From DATDRM01 sp035291705 (lineage in GTDB: Bacteria > Chloroflexota > Anaerolineae > Anaerolineales > UBA4823), in contig DATDRM010000097.1 of assembly GCA_035291705.1 (NCBI GenBank), forward strand, positions 1 through 6,361: DNA of 6,361 bases, in the 5' to 3' direction. Below, one piece after another: positions 1-4,755 of this stretch. Within the stretch, counting starts at the first letter, position 1; each line of letters begins with the position of its first letter. The translations under genes were made by a program, and so were the position numbers. Under the pieces are notes generated by a model. The model had not been told where the DNA came from, made no database searches, and was given only the letters and a program-made list of their open reading frames with translations.

Positions 1-443
1 TCCACGCCGACCAGCTTGACGCCGCGCTTGATCAGGTAGGCGGCCCCATCCGGGCTGATCCCGACGAAACCGGTCTGGAAATCCCTTTCCTGGCGAGTCC
101 AATAACCGGAGTTGCGCGTTTTGAACAGCACGCGCCGCGTGCGAGGTGGGATTTGCGCCGCTTCCAAGGTCGCGGCGGTGATCAGGTCAGCCTCGGGCAG
201 GTGCAGCACATAGGCGCGCCCGGTGAGCAGGCTCAGGTTCAGTTGTTCCACGCTTTTGCCATCCGGCAGGAAGTGGTAGGGAGCATCGACGTGTGTGCCA
301 GTGTGCACCCCCATGTCCAGGCGCGAGACATTGGCGTTCGACCCGTCTTCGATTTTTTCCACCCGCTCCAGCACGATGGGCGGGTCGCCGGGCCAGGTGG
401 GTAAGCTGGGCGAAATGGTCAAGGAGATATCATACGTGTGCAT
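1..443 (-). CDS. Cyclase family protein (kynurenine formamidase-like metal-dependent hydrolase), C-terminus cut by window edge
   Basis: The reading frame starts at ATG 443-441 and stays open to base 1, giving 147 full codons; the C-terminus lies outside the window. The N-terminus (MHTYDISLTIS, then a W-P-G-D at residues 17-20) and the motif HTGTHVDAPYH (residues 47-57) are hallmarks of the cyclase/KynB family. In that family His47, His51, Asp53 and His57 would bind the catalytic zinc. Later segments RVLFKTRNSGYW (about 104-115) and FVGISPDGAAYL (about 126-137) also match the family pattern. Members hydrolyse amides or similar bonds, for example N-formylkynurenine, and are usually cytosolic and about 200-260 residues long. 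The substrate cannot be told from sequence: no kynurenine-pathway gene is visible, so I do not assign kynB. The start is supported by AGGAGG six bases upstream. The gene diverges from a MerR regulator that may control it. Confidence 0.9.
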   Translation of the reverse strand, partial: MHTYDISLTISPSLPTWPGDPPIVLERVEKIEDGSNANVSRLDMGVHTGTHVDAPYHFLPDGKSVEQLNLSLLTGRAYVLHLPEADLITAATLEAAQIPPRTRRVLFKTRNSGYWTRQERDFQTGFVGISPDGAAYLIKRGVKLVGV

Positions 444-449
444 AATTTT

Positions 450-455
450 CCTCCT
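450..455 (-). promoter_or_regulatory. Ribosome binding site of the cyclase gene
   Basis: On the minus strand AGGAGG sits six bases before ATG 443-441. It is a full-strength Shine-Dalgarno match at good spacing, clearly stronger than the sites before the other minus-strand genes here. It fixes the cyclase start. Confidence 0.8.
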
Positions 456-490
456 GCAAGGCTCGAGGAAAGCAAATCGGTTCTGATAAA

Positions 491-519
491 AGTATATATA
501 AAGTTGGTTGAAAAAGCAA
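491..519 (-). promoter_or_regulatory. Probable promoter of the cyclase gene
   Basis: Read on the minus strand, TTGCTT (519-514) is followed 17 bp later by TATACT (496-491), in an AT-rich stretch. Transcription would start near 484 and give a leader of about 40 bases before the ATG at 443. The -35 box is only 14 bp from the -35 box of the oppositely directed merR promoter, so a regulator bound there could affect both. This is a motif match only. Confidence 0.45.
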
Positions 520-533
520 CTCGAAACTGGCTC

Positions 534-564
534 TTGACTCTCCCTTTACTGGAGGATGTATACT
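534..564 (+). promoter_or_regulatory. MerR-type promoter/operator with 19-bp spacer, upstream of the regulator gene
   Basis: TTGACT (534-539) and TATACT (559-564) are near-consensus -35 and -10 boxes, but they are separated by 19 bp instead of 17. MerR-family activators bind such over-long spacers and twist the DNA so that RNA polymerase can engage both boxes. The spacer holds an interrupted inverted repeat, CTCC (540-543) and GGAG (551-554), with seven bases between, as expected for a dimer site. The downstream gene is itself a MerR-family regulator, so autoregulation is the natural reading. Transcription would start near 571, about 40 bases before the ATG. Confidence 0.7.
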
Positions 565-610
565 ACCCGGCGAAGGCTTTCAAAAGACAGACCCGCAGCG
601 GAGAAGAACA

Positions 611-1462
611 ATGCTTAAAATTGGAGACTTTTCTAAACTCAGCCGGGTGTCGGTGAAAACATTGCGCTATTACGATGAAGTCGGGCTGCTCAACTCTTCG
701 CAGGTGGATCGATTCACCGGCTACCGCTACTACTCCATCGAGCAAATCCCGCGTCTCAACCGCATTCTGGCGTTCAAAGACCTGGGATTTTCCCTGGAGC
801 AGATTGCCAGGTTGCTAGACGAGAACCTGCCGCCGGCACAAATCCGCGGCATGTTGCGGATGAAGCAGGCCGAGATTCAAGATCAATTGGAGGAAGAGCA
901 AGCCCGCCTGAGGCGCATCGAAGCCCGGTTGAGGCAAATTGAACAGGAGGATTCCATGCCCACTTACGATATCGTACTTAAAAAAGTTGATCCCCAGAGG
1001 GTGATCTCTGTCCGAGACACACTCCCCACCTTTGGTGATCAAGTCAGCCTGTGGATCGAGCTGGCCAACTACTTGATATCCAGGAAAACTAAAGCTGCCG
1101 GGCCCTCGATCACCATCTACCACGACCCAGAATACTGCGAACGGGACGTCGATCTGGAGACAGCCACGCCGGTCAGCGTATCCCTGCCAGAAAGCCAGCG
1201 AGTAAAAGTAAGAGAGCTGCCGGGAATCGATCTGGTAGCAACGCTGATCCATAAAGGTAGGTATGAAAATTTCGGGCAGACCTACTCTGCCCTGGTCAGC
1301 TGGATCGAGGCCAACGGCTACCGCATCACTGGCCCTAACCGGGAGGTATATCTGCTGTGTGCTGCCAATGTATATGATGATCCAACCGTGTTCGGGGAGT
1401 ACCTAACCGAGGATCCGGACGAATTCTTAACAGAGATCCAATTCCCGGTGGATAAGGTGTAA
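611..1462 (+). CDS. MerR-family transcriptional regulator with GyrI-like effector-binding domain (BmrR type)
   Basis: This 283-residue protein has the three-part layout of BmrR-type regulators. Residues 1-70 are the winged-helix DNA-binding domain, with IGDFSKLSRVSVKTLRYYDE (4-23) and GYRYYS (37-42). Residues about 75-113 are a long, charged dimerisation coiled coil rich in Glu, Arg and Gln. Residues about 117-283 are a GyrI-like/AraC effector-binding domain, with HKGRYENFGQTYSALVSWIE (214-233), GPNREVYLL (241-249) and the terminal EIQFPV. Glu245 falls where BmrR has its buried, cation-sensing Glu, so an organic, possibly cationic, ligand is plausible but unproven. GGAG at 600-603, seven bases before the ATG, supports the start. 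The upstream 19-bp-spacer promoter implies autoregulation. No efflux pump is adjacent; the closest possible target is the divergent cyclase gene. The gene is complete and of normal length. Confidence 0.92.
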   Translation: MLKIGDFSKLSRVSVKTLRYYDEVGLLNSSQVDRFTGYRYYSIEQIPRLNRILAFKDLGFSLEQIARLLDENLPPAQIRGMLRMKQAEIQDQLEEEQARLRRIEARLRQIEQEDSMPTYDIVLKKVDPQRVISVRDTLPTFGDQVSLWIELANYLISRKTKAAGPSITIYHDPEYCERDVDLETATPVSVSLPESQRVKVRELPGIDLVATLIHKGRYENFGQTYSALVSWIEANGYRITGPNREVYLLCAANVYDDPTVFGEYLTEDPDEFLTEIQFPVDKV

Positions 1463-1479
1463 CCAGACTCGAGGGAATT

Positions 1480-1520
1480 AACTTCCCGGGAGCTCTTTTC
1501 CCGGCAGCTTCCGGGAAGTT
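1480..1520. terminator. Strong hairpin between convergent genes, likely bidirectional terminator
   Basis: AACTTCCCGG (1480-1489) is the exact reverse complement of 1511-1520. The pairing continues inward through one G-T wobble (1490/1510) and AGCT/AGCT (1491-1494 with 1506-1509), giving a stem of about 15 bp and an 11-base loop. It lies 17 bases after the merR stop and ends two bases before the stop codon of the convergent racemase gene. No run of T follows on either strand, so it is not a textbook intrinsic terminator. It may act mainly as a transcription block or a 3'-end stabiliser. A smaller alternative stem (1486-1491 with 1499-1504) uses the same bases. Confidence 0.6.
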
Positions 1521-1522
1521 GC

Positions 1523-2644
1523 TCACGCCTCCCGTTGCATGTCCAGCGTCACTTTCTTCAAGGTTACTCTTTCGACCGCCTTAGCGTCTACCGTCACTCC
1601 CAGACCGGGGGCATCGGGGACGGTGATGGTGCTGTCGGGGTTGAGCGTAAATCGCTGGTGGGTGATGTCCTCGACGTAATAGCGTTCCGAAGCGGATATG
1701 TCGCCAGGCAGGGTGAAGCCAGGCAGGCTAGCCAGCGCCAGGTTAGCCGCCCGTCCCACGCCGGTCTCAAGCATGCCGCCGCACCACACCGGCACACCCT
1801 GGGCACGGCACAGGTCATGGATGGAGAGCGCCTGGCTCAGGCCGCCCACCCGACCAGCTTTAATATTGATCACCCGGCAGGCCTGCATTTCCAACGCCTG
1901 GCGGGCGTGGCGAGGCGAAAGGATGCTTTCGTCCAGGCAGATCGGGGTGACGAACTCCGCCTGCAGGAAATGGTGATCCCACAGGTCATCCTCCGCCAGG
2001 GGCTGCTCGATCAACAACAAGCTGAGGTTATCCAAGGGACGCAAGGCAGCCGCCGTCTCGAGCGTATAAGCCGAGTTGGCATCCACCTGCAGGCGCAGGC
2101 CAGGGAAAGCGCGGCGCACGGCCTGGGCTTCGGCGACATCCCGTCCAGGCTTAATCTTGATCTTGACCCGCTGGTAGCCTTGCTCCAGGTATCCGCCCAC
2201 CACGCCGAGCAGCGCTTCGGGCGAACTCTGGATGCCCACGGAGACACCCACCTCAACGCGATCCTTGATGCCGCCCAGCAGCTGGCGCAGAGAGCACCCC
2301 TGGCGCTTGCCCTCCAGGTCCCACAGGGCCATCTCCAGGCCGGCCTTGGCCATCGGGTGGCCGCGCACGTGGGAAACCCGGCGCTGGAAATCTTCCGCAC
2401 CGCTGATCTCCTGGCCCGCCAGCGCCGGGATCATGAAATCCTGCAACACGTGCCAGGCGGTGTCGGCGGTCTCATAAGAATAGCCAGGGTCACGGTCGGC
2501 GACGCATTCACCATAGCCGGTCAGGCCATCGCCGGAGACCTCCAGCAGCAGGCAATCCCGCTCCAGGGCGCGCCCGAAGGAAGTTTCAAACGGTGTGCGC
2601 AAGGGCATGCGCAGGTGGTAGAGGGTCACGTTGTCGATTATCAT
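1523..2644 (-). CDS. menC: Enolase-superfamily N-succinylamino acid racemase / o-succinylbenzoate synthase (NSAR/OSBS)
   Basis: This 373-residue enzyme is complete and of normal length for the NSAR/OSBS group. The N-terminal capping domain covers about residues 1-125. The barrel carries all expected catalytic parts: the K-x-K pair at Lys161/Lys163 (in KIKIK), metal ligands Asp188 (VDANSAY), Glu213 (IEQPL) and Asp238 (LDES), and the opposing Lys262 (NIKAGRVGG). The tail motif with GGMLETGVGRAANLALASLP (289-308) and the GDIS that follows is typical of this group rather than of dipeptide epimerases. The family can dehydrate SHCHC to o-succinylbenzoate in menaquinone synthesis and can racemise N-succinyl- or N-acylamino acids. 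No men genes are adjacent, while a GNAT acyltransferase gene ends 10 bp upstream, so I infer that N-succinylamino acid racemisation is the main role. The symbol reflects family naming, not proven OSBS function. The Shine-Dalgarno site is weak (AG-rich), suggesting translation coupled to the GNAT gene. Confidence 0.9.
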   Translation of the reverse strand: MIIDNVTLYHLRMPLRTPFETSFGRALERDCLLLEVSGDGLTGYGECVADRDPGYSYETADTAWHVLQDFMIPALAGQEISGAEDFQRRVSHVRGHPMAKAGLEMALWDLEGKRQGCSLRQLLGGIKDRVEVGVSVGIQSSPEALLGVVGGYLEQGYQRVKIKIKPGRDVAEAQAVRRAFPGLRLQVDANSAYTLETAAALRPLDNLSLLLIEQPLAEDDLWDHHFLQAEFVTPICLDESILSPRHARQALEMQACRVINIKAGRVGGLSQALSIHDLCRAQGVPVWCGGMLETGVGRAANLALASLPGFTLPGDISASERYYVEDITHQRFTLNPDSTITVPDAPGLGVTVDAKAVERVTLKKVTLDMQREA

Positions 2645-2654
2645 AGTTTTCTTT

Positions 2655-3572
2655 CTACAAAGTGCTCTCCCCGTGGCTTAGAACATAAAAACTGCGCGGA
2701 CGGCTGCCGGGCAGGTGGACAAAATCCGTCGCCAGATAGCCCTGCGCAAACGAGGCCTCGAAGCAGGCGCGCGTGTGCAGACGCCATTCGAGAGCCAGGG
2801 CGTGGTCTGCCTCTTTGAGCGCCAGAAAATCTGCGGGGATTTCGAGCAGGAGCAAGGCCTCACCCCCCCTCTCCCGCTCCGCCGGAGAGGGAAAGGGAGC
2901 CGGAGGAGTGGGTGAGGCCGGTACCGGCCAACCCTGTGGATTGTCTTGTGAGGGATTAACGATCTCGGCGCCTGCTGCCAGGAAGTGCGCCAGGTCCAGG
3001 CGCAGGCGGGCGCGGCGGCTCAAACGCCGTCGCACGCGTTGGGTGTTCACCCACCAGTCGACTTCAAAACGGTCGGAAGGCAGCCCGATGTTCAAGCCAT
3101 CGCGCATCTCGCCATACACCTCCCGCCGGTAGGTGTTGCAGACTGCCCCCAGTTTGGCAATGTTCAGGTGTGCATTGCGGCTCATGAGCGGGTCATAGGT
3201 CCAGGTAATATGGTCGAGCCCCTGGTGGCGCACCATCTGCCATTGCGCTCGCTTGAGCGCAAAGCCCAAGCCCTGATCACGTAAATCTGGATGGACTGCC
3301 AGCATATGTGAGCAGTGCTTGGGGCGCGGGCCATCGGGAGTCGCATCCAGGCCCACGAATCCGAACACGAAACCGATTAATCGCTGCTGCTCGCCCTCCG
3401 CTGGCGCAGGCTGGTAGGCGCCGATCACCAGGCCGCCATTATGCGCGGCAGTGATCAGCATGTGCACCGGGACGACCTCGGTCTCGCTGCCAGGCCAGGC
3501 CAGCCGTTGCAGTTCTTCTACCGCTTCCATATCCTGGGGAGTATCCAGGATTTTCAAACTCCATTTAGCCAT
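2655..3572 (-). CDS. GNAT-family N-acyltransferase (COG3375 type), likely D-amino acid N-succinyltransferase partner of NSAR
   Basis: This 305-residue protein has an N-terminal GNAT domain over about residues 5-150. AAHNGGLVIGAY (42-53) and IGFVFGFVG (66-74) form the core strands. SHMLAVHPDLRDQGLGFALK (88-107) contains the acyl-CoA pyrophosphate-binding signature (RDQGLG). ITWTYDPLMSRNAHLNIAKL (122-141), YGEMRDGLN and GLPSDRFEVDWW are typical of the COG3375-like subfamily. In characterised NSAR operons such a GNAT moves succinyl from succinyl-CoA to D-amino acids; that function is inferred here from context. The C-terminal part is interrupted at residues 219-239 by a Pro- then Arg/Glu-rich insert encoded by a palindromic repeat (separate entry). 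The reading frame stays open across it, so the gene looks intact. Only a weak, distant AGAGAG precedes the ATG. It lies 53 bp downstream of the SDR gene and 10 bp upstream of the racemase gene, probably in one transcript. Confidence 0.85.
   Translation of the reverse strand: MAKWSLKILDTPQDMEAVEELQRLAWPGSETEVVPVHMLITAAHNGGLVIGAYQPAPAEGEQQRLIGFVFGFVGLDATPDGPRPKHCSHMLAVHPDLRDQGLGFALKRAQWQMVRHQGLDHITWTYDPLMSRNAHLNIAKLGAVCNTYRREVYGEMRDGLNIGLPSDRFEVDWWVNTQRVRRRLSRRARLRLDLAHFLAAGAEIVNPSQDNPQGWPVPASPTPPAPFPSPAERERGGEALLLLEIPADFLALKEADHALALEWRLHTRACFEASFAQGYLATDFVHLPGSRPRSFYVLSHGESTL
2856..2919. repeat. Palindromic REP/MITE-like element translated in frame inside the GNAT gene
   Basis: This 64-bp element has perfect 10-bp inverted ends, GGCCTCACCC (2856-2865) and GGGTGAGGCC (2910-2919). 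An inner perfect 8-bp stem, CCCTCTCC (2867-2874) with GGAGAGGG (2884-2891), closes a 9-base loop. The C-rich left half, G-rich right half and CCTCACCC ends match the general look of small dispersed palindromic repeats that I know from many G+C-rich genomes. Read through the GNAT frame it encodes residues 219-239, a Pro/Ser-rich then Arg/Glu/Gly-rich segment unlike the flanking protein. No second copy lies in this window, so its dispersed nature is inferred. Confidence 0.7.
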
Positions 3573-3625
3573 GGCGACAACACTCTCTGATAGATAATTT
3601 CATCCGTTTCGCACCACGACCGGGC

Positions 3626-4567
3626 CTACGCCGGCCGGCGGCGCAAGACAGTTTTCCACATCTCTCGCCGCCAATCCTGGCCTTGCAAATAAGCCATACG
3701 TTGCGACAAACGGGCAGGCATCAGGTTGAAGATGCGGGGGATGGTATCGAGGGCGCAGGTGCGATTGGCCGCCAGGTAGTCCAGCCAGTAGACCGAGACT
3801 GGCAGAATGGGTAGCAGGCTCTCCAACAAGACCGTCATTGCCCTCAGGTAGGGAGGGCGCACATGCACCAACCTGCGCTGGATCCCTGACACAGCCATAA
3901 TCAAAGTCACCAGCTGGTTGAAGGTCATGTATTCCGGCCCGCCCACCTCGAAAGTCTGGTCCCGCGTCCTTTCGTCGTCCAAAGCCCAGGTCAGGCAGGT
4001 TGCCAGATCCTCCACCCATAACGGCTGGAGCAAGTTTTGCCCATCCCCGGGTACCAGGAAGAATACCGGCTGCACAAGCAGGATTTGCGCCAGGCCGGTG
4101 GTGAAGCCATCGTTGACGCCGAAGAGGATGGCGGTGCGCAAGATGGTGTAATCAATCCCGCTGCGCCGGATATATTCTTCGGCGATAGCCTTCGCCTTAA
4201 ACACCGGGTAAGCGGAGCCACGATCGGCCCCCAGGTGGCTTACATAGAAAATTCGCCGCACCCCAGCATCAACCGCGGCCTCCACCACGTACTGCGTGCC
4301 GCGAATGTCGATCTCCATCAGGCTGGCATAAGCCCCGCGCCATTCACCGCCAGCCAGGTGATAAACAGTATCCACGCCGACCATTGCCGCTCGCAGGCCG
4401 CGCGCATCATTCAGCGCGCTGACCGCCACCTCCACCGGTACACCGCGCGGCAGGTTCGGCGAGCGCGGCGAAGCCCGAATCAAAACCCGCACCGGATGAC
4501 CCGCTTCTGCCAGCTGGCGTACCAAGGCCTGCCCGATAAAACCGGTCCCACCGGTAACAAGGATCAT
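3626..4567 (-). CDS. NAD(P)-binding atypical/extended SDR, NDUFA9-like nucleoside-diphosphate-sugar epimerase family
   Basis: This complete 313-residue protein opens with the Rossmann motif VTGGTGFIG (residues 4-12). VDTVYHLAG (65-73) follows, then Y-P-V-F-K, a YxxxK pair at Tyr120/Lys124, and DYTILRTAILFGVNDGF (139-155). PLWVEDLATCL (182-192) and the EVGGPEYMTFNQLV stretch (207-220) are typical of NDUFA9-like and complex-I-associated SDR proteins. The C-terminal part has a hydrophobic segment (about 243-260) and WLDYLAANRTCALDTIPRIF (261-280), which recurs in bacterial members of this group. Such proteins bind NAD(P)H; most have no proven substrate, and neither does this one. The start is fixed by the Rossmann motif beginning at residue 4. 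A perfect extended -10 box lies only nine bases upstream, implying an almost leaderless mRNA. It is the first gene of the minus-strand run leading to the GNAT and NSAR genes, but any shared pathway is unproven. Confidence 0.88.
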   Translation of the reverse strand: MILVTGGTGFIGQALVRQLAEAGHPVRVLIRASPRSPNLPRGVPVEVAVSALNDARGLRAAMVGVDTVYHLAGGEWRGAYASLMEIDIRGTQYVVEAAVDAGVRRIFYVSHLGADRGSAYPVFKAKAIAEEYIRRSGIDYTILRTAILFGVNDGFTTGLAQILLVQPVFFLVPGDGQNLLQPLWVEDLATCLTWALDDERTRDQTFEVGGPEYMTFNQLVTLIMAVSGIQRRLVHVRPPYLRAMTVLLESLLPILPVSVYWLDYLAANRTCALDTIPRIFNLMPARLSQRMAYLQGQDWRREMWKTVLRRRPA

Positions 4568-4576
4568 ACCCCTCGG

Positions 4577-4603
4577 ATTATAGCATGCCCGGGATTAATG
4601 CAA
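4577..4603 (-). promoter_or_regulatory. Extended -10 promoter of the SDR gene, giving a very short leader
   Basis: On the minus strand TATAAT (4582-4577) is preceded by TG and one base (TGCTATAAT), a perfect extended -10. A weak -35, TTGCAT (4603-4598), lies at a 15-bp spacing, which matters less with an extended -10. Transcription would start around 4570, about three bases before the ATG at 4567. The GAGGGG just before the ATG would then be at the very 5' end or outside the mRNA. Confidence 0.55.
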
Positions 4604-4626
4604 CTGACACGAGATTTTGATATAAT
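4598..4626 (+). promoter_or_regulatory. Extended -10 promoter of the secreted Ig-domain protein gene
   Basis: TATAAT at 4621-4626 is preceded by TGA (4618-4620), giving TGATATAAT, a perfect extended -10. The hexamer at a 17-bp spacing (4598-4603, ATGCAA) is a poor -35 and coincides with the -35 hexamer of the opposite promoter. Start of transcription is expected near 4633, leaving a leader of about 120 bases. Confidence 0.5.
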
Positions 4627-4755
4627 GATTACACTGGTAGTTGAGTACTAATAAAATAAAATCCCGCATCACAGTCTCCAACTAGAATTTTAATATTTTC
4701 TTCAGGTTTATTCTCCGGTCAGCTTATCTGGAAGATTTTTTCCAGCGAGGGGAAT
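4627..4755 (+). other. AT-rich leader of the secreted protein gene, with a small hairpin next to the ribosome binding site
   Basis: The region between the promoter and ATG 4756 is AT-rich, with A- and T-runs and no open frame of note. CTGGAA (4728-4733) and TTCCAG (4740-4745) form a perfect 6-bp stem with a 6-base loop, ending one base before the Shine-Dalgarno GAGG (4747-4750), which is five bases before the ATG. The hairpin could tune access to the site. I see no recognised riboswitch or RNA family. Confidence 0.4.

Noticed and set aside
481..520. AT-rich stretch with TATATATA as an origin or attachment site
   Set aside because: It is short, has no DnaA boxes or repeats, and is explained by promoter elements of the divergent genes.
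153..656. Small plus-strand frames across the cyclase gene and the intergenic region
   Set aside because: The cyclase on the minus strand has a metal-binding motif and a strong ribosome binding site, and these frames run through the promoters and the merR start.
815..1252. 145-codon minus-strand frame inside the merR gene
   Set aside because: It is the shadow of a well-supported regulator and has no ribosome binding site or family motif.
1535..2818. Long open frame (427 codons) on the plus strand, antisense to the racemase and GNAT genes
   Set aside because: It lies wholly opposite genes with clear family motifs. Its translation is rich in His, Gln, Arg and Ala with no recognisable domain, as expected of an antisense shadow of G+C-rich coding DNA.
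2655..3572. GNAT gene as a pseudogene broken by the palindromic element
   Set aside because: The frame is continuous through the element and into a normal C-terminal stretch (LEWRLHTRACFEASF and onward), so it reads as a tolerated in-frame insertion.
3608..3650. GC-rich palindromic stretch (ccggccgg) near the SDR stop as a terminator
   Set aside because: It lies mostly within the end of the coding sequence, forms only a short self-complementary core, and has no T-run after it.
4037..4651. 204-codon plus-strand frame antisense to the SDR gene and running into the promoter region
   Set aside because: The SDR motifs on the other strand are decisive, and this frame shows no domain and no plausible start signal.
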